64,000 bases of DNA from Hsuehochloa calcarea. Taxonomy: Eukaryota; Streptophyta; Magnoliopsida; Poales; Poaceae. The DNA lies in assembly GCA_036346395.1 (NCBI GenBank), contig CM070596.1, positions 4,814,170 to 4,878,169 on the forward strand, in the 5' to 3' direction. Shown here one piece after another: positions 1 to 10,800 of the stretch. The first letter of the stretch is position 1. Each line of letters starts with the position of its first letter. The notes under the pieces are model-generated. The model was not told the origin of the DNA and ran no database searches. It saw only the letters and a program-made list of their open reading frames with translations. The position numbers and the translations under genes were made by a program.

Positions 1-363
1 CTTAGAGGTGTTGGCTTAATTAGTGGTGCCGGTCCAACGTGGTTGGGATTACCTCAACGTGGATTAGGGGAGACCGGCAAGTCTCCGAACACCACGGTAA
101 AACTTAATTGTGTCATCTTGATTTGTCTTGTGCTTTACTTTGAGCAATTTACATTACATACTTTAATTGCTTATATATCTTTGTATGATTGCTCTCATTG
201 TATTGTATTCATATTGTTGGTGCACTTAGTCGAGCCTAGTTGATTTAGGTTTTAATTGTGCAAAACCAATTTGTTATTAGCTTCCGCATTATTAATTGGT
301 TTTAGCCGAAAGAATTTTTAAAACCGCCTATTCACCCCCTCTAGTCGGCTACCTCGATCTTAC
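1..363 (+). mobile_element. 3' end of a Ty1/copia LTR (SIRE/Maximus-like)
   Basis: The segment ends in the signature that closes many grass copia LTRs: a polypyrimidine CACCCCCTCTAG block near 335 followed by a terminal TACA at 360-363. The next base resumes the gag of a minus-strand Tat element, shown by alignment with the second Tat copy near 55400, so 363 is the insertion boundary. Positions 213-270 closely match the last bases of the window (63950-64000), so the same LTR family lies at both window edges. The 5' part of the LTR is outside the window. Whether it is a solo LTR or the 3' LTR of a full element cannot be decided here. Confidence 0.75.
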
Positions 364-2571
364 AACTCCCTGCTTGAAGGCTCTGATAACAGATGAGTTA
401 GAAACCTCAGGAATTGAATTTGAACCTGATTGAAGCGCTTGATTAATGGACATAAGGTCTTGTGATCATTCTTTCTTATCCTGTGGAGGTCGTCCTCCTT
501 TCCAGGGCGATGGTAGGTACCCTGGAAGTTAGCCAGCAGAAGGTCATAAAGGTGTTGCCACGAGTAGATCGATTCGAGTGGTTGGTTTAACAACCACGAT
601 TGAGCGGACCCCTCGAGCACAGTCGGAAGGTAATTCGACATGATGCGCTCTCCTCCTCCTGCTGCTCAGACAATGGTCATGTAAATTTGGAGGAACTCGA
701 TGGGATTCTGAAACCCGTCGAATTTCTAGATTTTCACTGGTCAAAACCACGGTGGCCAGCGAACTGCTCGGAGATCAGACGAGAATACGCTACATCGGGT
801 AATTACTTCGTAACACGATAATACCCAGCAGTGGGTGAACCTGACTTATGATAAGTCTTGATTCTACGAGATTAATACTCCTCGTATCTTGTCTGCCAGG
901 GGCGGAGCTAGTTGGGGTGCCGGGTGTGCACCGGCACCCCCAAAATTTGCAAAATCTACTAGAGTGTAACTATTCTATTGGACTGAAATTGGAGAGAGTA
1001 AGTAAGGTCATCGGTTTTGCAGGCGCATATGGTGATGAGTTAGGGGAAGGAAACCTCACAAGTCACATTCATTCCTTTCTCCCTCTTTTCTATTGATTTA
1101 GGATTCAATAGTGAAATATAGTTGTAATACTAAATTAGTACACGGAGCATATTCCAGTTTTTTTTTCTCATATTCAGATATTGTGCAAGTTATTTTCCAA
1201 ATTGATTACTATAGTGATTACATATAAAAATTTGCTAGTAGACTACTATATATATTTCAGATGATGAATTTTGTGAAGAAAAGTATAGAAACAACTCGGT
1301 GATGCGTACTTTGAACTAATCGTGCCGGGAGTTACTTTGTGTGTGCACCCCCAGCGTTGAATTCCTAGCTCCACCATTGTTGTCTGCTGCTGCAGACCTC
1401 TTTGTCGAAGTGGTGAACGACCACCTCTCTTGAGAGCTTGTTTATCTTCAGTCATTCGACGAACCTTTCTTTGGTTAGGAGAACGACATATGTCGCGTCG
1501 ATCTTCCTTCGGTGAGTTATTCGAACGACTGGAAGCTAATGAAGTCGTACCACTACGACTTCCAGAATGATGACGGTGAGGGTGCTCGAGTCTGGTCATC
1601 ACGCTTCAAAGCCTTTTTGCGATCTCTTGCGCGAAGAGGCGGTCGGGCAAGCTCTAGAGTTGGGTTCTCGAGTAGATCGTTGGTATGTTGGAGTTCTTGA
1701 ACTTCCTCTGACTGACACTGAAAGCACTCAGATAGATTTCTCTGAGCTGTTATTCTTCTCTGTCGAGTTGTCTCAGGATCGTCCATGTCTGATCCTTGAG
1801 TTTGCCTCAATAAAGTGCGATTATCTTGAGGATTTCTCGCACGCTGATCAAAGTGTTGACCCTATTCATCATCGGAGGTGTCCTTACCATTGCCACGAGT
1901 TGTCGCAATGTGTGATCGTCGGGGAGTGTCCCCAGTCCTGTCTCTAGGAGAGTGATCATCACCTGAGGGAAGGACGAAGACCTCCCGTTGATGACCTCCA
2001 CTAGCGCTCGAGGCCTCCTCTCTTGAGTAGTAGTCGAATGACACCGTGTGGTGACTTGGAGCAAACCCCTCCACGAATGGAAATTCCGGGTTATAACCGT
2101 CTCCGTTCGCAATTGAGCCCTGCGATGGGATGGTCGAACTTGCAGGAAAAACATGTTCGACCCCATCCTCTATGGGGCTAAATGGAGAGATAGTACCACC
2201 AGGTGCGGATGAAGCTCTAGAATGATGACTTCTAGGACTTGTCGTGCCAGGTCGAACTACCTTAGGCAGACTTGAACATTTGGAGGGGGAGGCCTCATCA
2301 TGTCCTGGGTCTGCCCCGGAGCAGTCTTGATTGTGGTTGGATTGACCCTTGCCCTTTAAGGAAGTTGGTTCCTCATTTGGACGTAACGTTGTGGGGTACA
2401 AGGATCCCTCCTCAACTCTATCGGTGGTATGGTCTCTGGAGAATAATCTCCAGATGCGACATCACCATCGGATGATACAATACTCGGCTCGTAGTCAAAG
2501 CTGACATCCATGTCAATATTTGCATAATCGGCCAAGTTGAACCAGTTCTCCTCGTTCCACTCTCCTGCCAT
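364..2571 (-). pseudogene. Tat-type gag, decayed and interrupted
   Basis: Reading on the minus strand begins at an ATG near 2571 (MAGEWNEENWFNLADY) and continues through an acidic, proline-rich segment to a conserved gag block near 641-360 (SNYLPTVLEGSAQSWLLNQ). Gag packages the element RNA. The reading frame is broken: the pieces lie in different frames with several stops, a 483-bp hAT element interrupts it at 897-1379, and the 3' end is lost at 363. It cannot give a full-length Gag. Confidence 0.75.
897..1379. mobile_element. Non-autonomous hAT element with 8-bp target-site duplication
   Basis: Ends are CAGGGGCGGAGCTAG at 897 and, inverted, CAATGGTGGAGCTAGG ending at 1379. The flanks carry a perfect 8-bp direct duplication TTGTCTGC (889-896 and 1380-1387), the hallmark length for hAT. 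The 483-bp interior is AT-rich and has no transposase. The termini resemble those of the larger hAT element at 30182-37122 (CAGTGGCGGAGCCAGG), so that kind of element could have moved it. Confidence 0.85.
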
Positions 2572-2641
2572 GGAAGCATTAGAGTTGGGAGAAAATGAAG
2601 GAAACCCGATGAACCAGAAGATCCCCACGAACAGCGCCGAT

Positions 2642-3459
2642 TGTCGGTGTTTTAGAACCGAACTGATGTAATGATTGTTTGATTCGGGGTCTCTAAGACT
2701 CAAATCACGCAGAGATAATGACACATGGATTTTATACATGTTCGGGCCTTCTCCGGAGAGAATAACAACCCTACTCTTGTGTAGATATATTGAGTATGAT
2801 GGTTACAGATCAAGAGGAAGACTGAAATGTAATATTTTGTGCTCCTGATCGTGTCTTTCTTCCTCTTGTCTGTCCTCCTTTTCTGCAGTCTGGTGATTCC
2901 TCCTTTTATAGCATGTTTACAGTGGGTGATAATTTCTCTAGCCCAAATGGTGTATCAATGCTCCAGATGATGTGCAGTTACTGGAGATTACTGTTGGAGA
3001 AGTAACGTTCCCACGTCGTCAGACAGTTATCACCAGGATAGAGAGATTAATCGTGCAATTATTCCAAATAATAATAGCGTATACTGACTGTTTAGTTGCC
3101 CTAATCAATTGGGCTTACTTGTCTATAAGCTCGATCGATTATAAGTTGGTCGTAACTGGCCTGGTCATAGAAAGACTTACGACCATGAGGTGATCGTAGA
3201 AGAACTTACGATCTCGTGCTAGTCGTAGAAGAACTTACGAATATAGGGCGGTCGTAGCTGACCTGATCGTAGAAAGACTGACGACCATGAGGTGATCGTA
3301 GAAGAACTCACGATCATGAGGTAGTTGTAGAAGATCTTATGACCCTAGCTTCTCTATTAAGAACATTAAGGGGTATACCCAAGAACCATATAATAATGTC
3401 ATTATCCGTAATAAGGATTATGGATAAATAATTAAATTAGGATTTCTAGATCCTCATCA
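2642..3459 (-). repeat. 5' LTR of the first Tat element
   Basis: The LTR is 818 bp, bounded on the plus strand by TGTCGGTG at 2642 and CCTCATCA at 3459, as in the LTRs at 45126 and 56604. It has the same internal layout: a GGGCCTTCTCCGGAGAG block near 2743 and imperfect GTCGTAG...CTTACGAC repeats at about 3145-3345. It is clearly diverged from the other two, so this copy is from an older or different subfamily. Confidence 0.88.
3145..3350. repeat. Diverged GTCGTAG/CTTACGAC palindromic repeats in the LTR
   Basis: About six or seven imperfect units, each with a (G/A)TCGTAG arm, five or six bases, then an ACTTACGA arm, spaced roughly 28-32 bp. Each unit can fold on itself. Better preserved arrays lie in the LTRs at 45640-45905 and 57115-57380. 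Confidence 0.8.
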
Positions 3460-3464
3460 GTTGC

Positions 3465-4050
3465 ATTTGCTTCTTTTGGCAACTAACTGGTGTTGTCTCA
3501 ATGTATCTAGCACTGTATTGCGTTGTTTCACATGATCATTTAAGTCTTTGCTATATATTAGAATGTCATCCATAAAAACCAAAATAAATTTCCTCATGTA
3601 AGGTGCAAAAACAGAATTCATCAAGCATTGAAATGTAGCTGGAGCATTTGTCAATCCAAAAAGGCATAACTCTAAACTGAAATTGGCCATGATGAGTTTT
3701 AAATGATGTCTTATGTTCATCATTCTCCACCATTCGAATTTGATGAAAACCATATTTCAGATCTAGTTTAGAGAAGAAGCTAGTACCAACTAATTCATCT
3801 AATAATTCATCCACAAATGTGCATGTGAAACTTACTTTTTACTGCCAATTCATTTAACTTTCTGTAATCGACACAAAATCTCCATCTATCATCTTTTTTC
3901 TTCACAAGCAGAACTGGGGAAGCAAAAGGGTTGTGACTTGTAGTTACTATTCTAGCTTGAATCATCTTAGTCACCTGCCATTCGATTTCATCTTTTTGAA
4001 GTGGAGAATACCGATAAGGTCTAGAGTTAACGAAGTTGCATCTGGAAGAA
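3465..4050 (-). pseudogene. Reverse transcriptase fragment (gypsy, chromovirus type)
   Basis: Minus-strand reading shows RT landmarks in order: SPVLLVKKK near 3920, LDLKYGFHQI near 3760, FGLTNAPATFQ near 3650, then the catalytic box FMDDILIYS near 3560. The frame changes between these blocks and the sequence ends at the Tat LTR junction at 3460, so it is inactive. Further 5' (about 4570-4610) the protease active-site Asp-Ser-Gly is replaced by Asn-Phe-Glu in the context LMLINFESSHSFV, with a stop following. Confidence 0.75.
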
Positions 4051-5484
4051 GGGTAATGACATGATCATACACTATGTGAGGAGGTAATTGTTTAGGATCC
4101 TGAAATACATCCTCATAGTTAAGCAAAACAAATGAACTACTTCTGGAATCATTTCTTGATCTTGCTCCTGAGATATCTCAAGCACTAGAGTGGCCCAGAT
4201 TTCATTTCCTTTATGCCTCTTTTTCCACTGATATCTCTTGAAAGTCTTCTGACATTTCAGGATCAATGACACCTTGTAGTCTGATTGTTTTGCCCTTGTG
4301 CTCAAACTCCACCCATTTCTCCCTCCAGTGGCATCTCATGATTCCACAATTTCTCTAACCAATCTGCCCCTAAAATGACATCATATCCACCAAGGTTTAA
4401 CACTTTTCATGTCATGATGGAATGTATTACCTTGTACCCACTAGCTCATCCCCAACATAACTTATCACTATATAGTATTTCTCCATTTGCCACTTTAACC
4501 GCCATTGTTATGAATGGCACTGGTTCACCACTGATTCTCTCCACTAATTTGCATTGACAAAACTGTGAGAACTTTCAAAGTTAATTAACATCAACATTAC
4601 TTGATTCCCTACTAATGCTCTGACTCGAATAGTTCTCGGATGATCTGACCCGAAGACTGCATTCAAGGACAGATGCATTTCCTCCTCTTCTTCTTGTTCC
4701 TCAATGACTACTGCATCCAATTCAGTTGTCGTGGATATATTGGTAGATAGAGCAACATACTCGAATTTTTATGCAACAACTGGCGAAGGCAAAGTTGAGG
4801 ATGAAGCAATACACATATCAAAAATGATCTTTGCGTGAATTCCAAGTGGGAGAAAAGGTATTCTTGATCCTGATGCCCTTTCCTAGTCTCCTGTACCTTT
4901 GAGATTACTGGTGTAAGGGGAGGGAACTGTACCTATGGCGGGAGCCCTTACGGTGGATTCGGCGTTGCGGAAATGACAGGTAGCACCTCTCTTTGAATCA
5001 CGGATTCTCCAGGTCTCATCCCCACTATTCCTGCTTCATCTCTGGTTGGAATCACCAAACGAGAGGTGGTGGTGTTGTCTTGAGCGTCTTCACCGCCATC
5101 ACTTGTTCCTATTGTACTTTACCGATTGAATCCATTGCCATAGTCACCTTCAATTGCATCTCATCTATTCTCACTCCTTGCTGGTCAGACGTTGGTCTAC
5201 CGTCGCCATGTGGGAGCTCATCTCTTCTCGCATCATTTTCATTTCGGTTTTCCACAACTCAACCAACCGCATCTCCATCCCTTCCATCGTCGCCACGACT
5301 TGACGGGCTTGGACACCCTGCTTAGTTGGAGCCGTAGTGCTCCTACTCTAAGCCGACCGAACCTTGGGTTGGGAATTATAAAAAATCGATGGAGCAATGG
5401 CTAACCTTCCCTCTGGATTTTTCCAGTCAAGGTCGAGAGGATCTAGGAACAACTCGTTGGATCGAGTCTAGCTCTGATACCATC

Positions 5485-5768
5485 TGTCATGGCCTCGTCG
5501 TCGGCAAGATGCCGAGGTCGAGGTCAGACGATCTTCGCTGCCATTGCGTTCGTCAGAAGGGAAAGCGAAGGATGAAGAAGGGGAAAGTTGTGCTACAACT
5601 TTTCTATTTCTTTTTGATAATGCGTGAAAGTGAACAACGTTCAGTACTTAAACTCCAATACATGGGCAGGCCCAACACGGTCGCTACTGGGCAGCTAACA
5701 ACCCAATTCAAATAACGTTCAAACAACTAATGCTCCCTCCTCACATAGCCATGTCTTCAGTCCTGACA
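5485..5768 (-). repeat. 5' LTR of the left chromovirus element
   Basis: Plus-strand bounds are TGTCATGG at 5485 and CCTGACA at 5768. The adjacent inner side (5472-5484) carries the initiator-Met primer-binding site in reverse complement, which fixes this as the 5' LTR of a minus-strand element. Length is about 284 bp. The exact outer end could be 5768 or 5770. Confidence 0.65.
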
Positions 5769-5799
5769 CATGCTGACACCAAGTATTATAAAACCGGTT

Positions 5800-6015
5800 C
5801 AGAGGAATCCGTCGAGGCGATCGGTAATGATTCTGGCCGTGCTTAAAATTCGGGAAAAAAACTCAGTCAAAATTTGTCCAAATAAATTTGAATTTGAGAT
5901 GTTTTCACCAGAATTTTGAATTTGAACTTTTCCGGTCGGTATTTTCGAATCCTGGTAAATCCGGTTACCGGCGGTAACCGGCGAGAACCGACTGGGTTTT
6001 CCCTCTCTGGCTGAC
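5800..6015. mobile_element. Possible hAT-type MITE remnant (CCGGTAACCGG-rich)
   Basis: The stretch alternates AATTTGAATTTG-like AT-rich runs with CCGGT/ACCGG blocks, closely resembling the sequence at 25778-26434 in the WHIRLY intron. Clear terminal repeats and a target-site duplication were not found, so this is only a tentative fragment. Confidence 0.35.
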
Positions 6016-6063
6016 ACACTAAATGGTGCCGATGAAGCAGTGATTGTCTGATGCTGATTCTTA

Positions 6064-6131
6064 ATGATGATGATGATGATGATGATGATGATAATAATAG
6101 TAACAATAATAATAATAATAACAACAACAAT
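6064..6131. repeat. (ATG)n / (AAT)n / (AAC)n microsatellite
   Basis: Roughly ten ATG units pass into AAT and AAC units. A 36-bp stretch containing AAATTTGTGACCAAGATC is repeated just downstream (6132-6150 and 6175-6193), a small tandem duplication. Confidence 0.9.
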
Positions 6132-6320
6132 AAATTTGTGACCAAGATCGTCTGCCAAATTTGATAATAATAATAAATTTGTGACCAAGATCATGTGCCA
6201 AATTTGTGATTCGCGAGGTGTGAATACCGCATACCCAAGGCCCGATGGGGTCTAGTGGACTAATATAGTATTGTTGATATCCCTGTTACCATCGAAGGTT
6301 AGAGGTTCTGAATTACATAG

Positions 6321-6604
6321 GTTGTTTGGTTGATGGTCCTAACGAACCAAGTTAAAACTTAGCATAGGCAGAACTTAGTCAAAGTCAAAATTTAGCAAAA
6401 TTAATACTGTTTGAATTGTGGCTAAGCCAATTTTTGGTGAGCGATATGCTCACTTTCGGATTACCGTGTGACATTGCATTTTATCGGCGTTGCCAATTTT
6501 TTATTAGTATTACCCAATATTTGTATCAAACTAAATGATAACCAATTTCCATTTACGTTGCCAAAATTTAATTCGATTCACGTTGGTAATAGATCAAACG
6601 CCCC
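6321..6604. mobile_element. Tourist-like (PIF/Harbinger) MITE, probable
   Basis: About 284 bp with imperfect inverted ends (GTTGTTTGGTTGATGG at 6321 and, inverted, GGGGCGTTTGATCTATT at 6604), flanked by a 3-bp duplication TAG at 6318-6320 and 6605-6607. Size, GTTTG-type ends and a trinucleotide duplication fit Tourist MITEs, though TAG is not the usual TWA target. No coding capacity. Confidence 0.5.
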
Positions 6605-7226
6605 TAGTGTTTACCTGTGAACGTGGACGTCCACGAAGATCAGATCGATCTCAGATTCCATTCCATGCAGGTACGCTGCCTTAGCGTGTGCAGGGGTTTG
6701 AGCCTGTGGGCCTCACTTGTCATCCTCCATGAGAACACGGCCATCCTGGTTCCATGCTATCTAGTCAGGCCGGCCATTCGTCAGCTTCAGTCAAAACCAC
6801 AGGGCTAGCTAATGCAATCATGCAACCAACCAAACATGTGTGAAAATGTGTCGAGTGATCTTAATAGTTAATACTACCACCGAAACCTATCCATATCAAA
6901 TCTCCTAAATTTGTTACACTTATAGTTTGCAAAGTGGATCACACCACTAAATAGAGAGATTGTGATTAATAGGGAGATTGTGATCTTTTGTATTGAAATT
7001 ATCTCTTCCAAAAATACTGTTTATACGTGAGAACTTTCGGTAACAGAGAGGATCCGGATATTACGGCGTTCTTTCCGATTATCCCACATCGTTCGCGAGT
7101 TGGCGCAAACACCGCCTCTTCACCCCCGCACTCGTGCCGCATCCGTTTCCCCAGATCGCAAGAAAAGAAGAAGAATCCTCCCCTCGCCGCGGCATTTCCA
7201 CAAGCACCCTCCGCGCCCGCCGCGCC
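6605..7226 (+). promoter_or_regulatory. KDSD upstream region and 5' leader
   Basis: No gene is seen here. A 16-bp direct repeat containing GAGATTGTGAT occurs at about 6956 and 6975. From about 7080 the composition switches abruptly to GC/CT-rich leader sequence typical of a grass 5' UTR. No convincing TATA box was found near the leader. An in-frame ATG at 7134 could add 31 residues, but 7227 has the better context. Confidence 0.4.
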
Positions 7227-7892
7227 ATGGGCTCGCTCCCCGTGCCCTCCTCGCCGGAATGCGCGCCGCAGCCGACGCAGGGGCGGGTGGCGGTGGCGGC
7301 GTCGGACCTGGCGCCGCTGTTCGACGCGCAGCGGCGCCACCTGGAGCACTTCTTCGAGCGGCTCGACCTGTCGCAGGCGGCGGCGTTCGCGCAGGCGCTG
7401 CTCGACGCGCCCGGCGCCGTGTTCTTCACCGGCGTCGGCAAGTCCGGCATCGTCGCGCGCAAGCTCGCGCAGACGCTCGCCTCGCTGGGCTTCGCGCGCG
7501 CGGGCTTCCTCGCTCCCGTCGATGCGCTCCACGGCGACATCGGCTCGCTCTTCCCCGGCGACGTCCTCGTCCTGCTCTCCAAGTCCGGCGCCTCCGATGA
7601 GCTGCTCGCGCTCGCGCCCTGCGCGCGCGCCAAGGGCGCCTACCTCATCTCCCTCACCTCTGCCGCGTCCGGCGCCGACTGCCCTCTCGCCGCCGCCTGC
7701 GACCTCAACGTGCACCTGCCGCTGCAGGGGGAGGTGTGCCCTTTCGGCCTCGCCCCCGTCACCTCCACCGCGATACAGATGGTGTTCGGCGACACCGTCG
7801 TCGCAGCCATCATGGAGGCGCGCCGCATATCCAGGGACCAGTACGCGGCCAACCACCCCGCCGGCAAGATCGGCAAGACCCTCATCTTCAAG
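7227..7892 (+). CDS. KDSD: KDSD exon 1 (SIS isomerase domain)
   Basis: 666 bp, 222 codons, phase-0 end at TTCAAG|GTATAC. Very GC-rich (third positions almost all G or C), unlike exons 2 and 3, which is the usual 5' gradient of grass genes. It carries the phosphosugar-binding GVGKSG and SKSG loops and the LHGD motif. Confidence 0.93.
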
Positions 7893-10800
7893 GTATACCT
7901 TAATAAACAAAAAAACTACCCGCATTACAATTTACAAACAATGGCAAAGTGGGAAACATGAACATCAGATCTCAGATCTTACTGTTACCAGATTTTACTT
8001 AACCCATTGCGTGTCGGTGGGCTTCCTTCTGTAATTTTCCCGGGTGAATGCTGTACACAGCACACATAATACAGCACATGCTTGATACGATTTGTCGATT
8101 TTGTAACGATCCAGTATCCAACCAACATTTTGTTTCTGTTAGCGGTTACTTGTCAGTCTTTTTCGTAAGGGCTCCTGGAATTATAACTATTGGGGGTCGT
8201 TATTGATAGGTCATTTTTGGCTTCTTTTCGTCCTACAAGGAAGATAGATACTGGACAACACCTCATGCTTTGCATGATTTTACACTTTCTTCAATCTTTA
8301 TGGTTCACACACGCTAGCTATCGTGTCAACGATATGCATTAAAATTTCCTTTTGAGGTTCTTTTTAAATGCCATTGTTTTAGCGCATGCTGCATGAGAGC
8401 ACTTCTATTCGATTGATTGTTTGTAGCTGTCAGTGATGGGAAAGGCAGAAACTCTGGGTGTAATGTGCATGCCACATTTGCAGAAATGTTTAGTTGAGAT
8501 GGCAGAAGTAGCGATTCTTTGGGAGAAATGCTGGAGTCCCATTATATAATGAAGGGCTCTCAGTTATGCCTATTTCAATTTACATGCTCTTTCTATCCAC
8601 TTGTGGTCAACAGAGGTGTGAGGTGCACCACCTGAGGACAAGCGTAAATTATCCCACAGATATTGATTGTATGTCAAGACTGCTTGAATTTGTTGCGGAA
8701 CAGATTAGCTATTTGTTGAAGCATGGTACTTTCGCTAAGTAGGAATCAATTATTGCAGTGGCCAGTGTGCAATCAACATTTTACATTTTTCTTTTGTATA
8801 GCTAAACTTTGTCTCAGATTATTTGTCCATACAAATATTTTGCACAACAATAAAACCTTAGCTGAATAAATGAAAGAGGCTTTTGCTTGCCTTTCTTGAT
8901 AAAACGGTTACACAATGTAAAGCAAGCCTACATCATTTTGTTCAACCGATTGGATGTTTTCATATAAACGTGTTTAGCTGATACATCTTCATGGGAAATT
9001 TGAAACAAATATTAGCGGCACGTTGAGTTTTCCAAAACAGATAACCACCGGTGTTCTGCTTTGTGGCTTAGATGTGGCCTGTAAAACACTACATCTTATA
9101 ATAACGAGTAGTCATTTTATCCTTGAATTATCAAAATGATTGATTCCTTCCTTGTATGGAGCTTTGGAACGTTTTCAGCTAATAGCGTGTCAAAATTTAA
9201 CCTGCAAAACTACCCTGCAGGTTAAGGATGTTATGAAGAAACAAAATGAGCTTCCTTTGTGCAAGGAGGGTGATATGATAATGGATCAACTCACCGAGCT
9301 CACTAGTAAAGGTTGCGGGTGTCTACTTGTGGTTGATGATGAATATCATTTGATTGGGACCTTCACCGACGGTGACCTCCGGCGTACACTCAAGGCAAGC
9401 GGGCCAGCTATTTTCAATCTCACAGTTGGAGAGATGTGCAACAGGTCTGCCAGTGCTCTGTTTACATGTTTTATTAGGCATCCATGGATAATTGTTTTAC
9501 ACAAGTGTGAGGTACTCTGTCAGGCGTGCTAAGTTTGGCAAGTATTATACCAGACGGATTAAATCAGGACAGATAGCTACGGCTGCTCCTGATGAAGTCT
9601 AAGTTGGTTAGATGTGCTGTGTCCGGTTAGGCAGTTAGATATTATATGACCATGGCTCTCGCAAGAGCTTACGAACGACGGGCTCAGGTTTTAGGGCAAG
9701 AGGCGGGTTAGTAGACCAAGCGTTAAATCGGCGGTAACCGGCCTCGGTAACGCGTCATCGGCAACCGGTAGTAGCGATGGCGACGCCCAAGACGCCCGTC
9801 TTGTTTGGTTGCTCCTGCCCTTCCCGCCCTACCGGCGCCAGCGTCCAACTGTACTGCCGGGGCACTCCAGGGCGCAGCCCACCCACGCTGGACTATTCGG
9901 CGTCGTTTTCTCACGTCGGAAGAGATGGAGTAGCGGCGTGCGGCTGGTTTGTGCTTCAATTGCGAAGAGAAATTCACGCCAAACCACCGTTGTAAGCGAC
10001 TGTTCCTGCTATTTTCTCCCAGCGGAGGATCTGATGATGAGGCCGACTACGACATTACCGACGATGGTGTTGAGCCGAGCATCTCTTTATATGCGGTGAC
10101 CGGAATTACACCGCAGGCTAGCCAGACCATGCAGCTCCACGTGATGTTTGGCACAACACAGTTGCTAGCACTACTTGATTCGGGGTCCACGCATAACTTC
10201 ATTACCCCATCTGCAGCCTAAAGCACCGGTGTGTCAGTACAGCCGCGTCCCGGATTGCGTGTTATGGTGGCCAATGGAGATAGGGTGCAAAGCACAGGCA
10301 TCTGCAAAGAGCTTTCTCTCCAGATCAACCACGAAGAATTTTCTGTGGATTGCTACTCGTTACCATTGGACGGCTTCGACTTGGTGCTGGGTGTTCAATG
10401 GCTCCGCACTCTAGGGCCGATTCTTTGGGATTTCGACATGCTATCCATGACGTTCTGGCGAGATAATCATAAGGTTCAGTGGCATGGTTTGGGGACTTCT
10501 CAAGAGACGCGGCAGGCTTGTTCTATTACTGGGCCTAATTTAATGGACGCACTGCTACATGAGTTTGATGATCTGTTCACCCCACACGTGGGAGTGATCA
10601 TCACATCCACCTCATGCCCGAGACAGCTCCCATTTCAGTTCACCCTTATCGGTATCCACAGGTCCTTAAGGATGAACTGGAACGCCAATGTGGAGGGATG
10701 TTGAAGCAGGGTATTATTCGACCTAGCACCTTGGCCTATTCTTCGCCAGTGTTACTTGTCAAGAAGCACGACATCACTTGGCGTTTTTGTATCGATTATC

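Larger units (their letters stand above)
364..3459 (-). mobile_element. Tat-type Ty3/gypsy retrotransposon, 5' part
   Basis: This is a minus-strand element made of a 5' LTR (2642-3459), a primer-binding region just inside it (about 2617-2641) and a gag-like region to 364, where a copia LTR cuts it. It is homologous to the more complete element at 45126-57501: the leader and gag start protein (MAGEWNEENWF) and the later gag block with LEGSAQSWLLNQPLES occur in both. The outer LTR end (CA at 3459) abuts reverse-transcriptase sequence of a different gypsy element, so this copy inserted into that element. Pol is not in the window. Confidence 0.85.
3460..5768 (-). mobile_element. Chromovirus-type Ty3/gypsy element, 5' half
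   Basis: On the minus strand this reads 5' LTR (5485-5768), primer-binding site complementary to initiator tRNA-Met (TGGTATCAGAGC, about 5472-5483), gag/protease remnants, then reverse transcriptase, which stops at 3460 where the Tat element inserted. The rest of pol and the 3' LTR would lie beyond the left window edge. LTR size (about 284 bp) and RT sequence resemble the chromovirus at 16850-22326, but the two copies are well diverged. Confidence 0.75.

Noticed and set aside
5472..5483. tRNA-like sequence (GGTATCAGAGC) here and near 22030
   Set aside because: These are 12-13-nt primer-binding sites next to LTRs, not tRNA genes; no cloverleaf arms are present.
5799..6194. Minus-strand ORFs rich in Ile or Leu/Ser
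   Set aside because: They are translations of the ATG/AAT microsatellite and adjacent repeat DNA.
6999..7925. Long open frame on the minus strand (308 codons) opposite KDSD exon 1
   Set aside because: It is a by-product of very GC-rich coding sequence. The protein is Arg/Glu/Ala low-complexity and the plus strand has a recognised isomerase.
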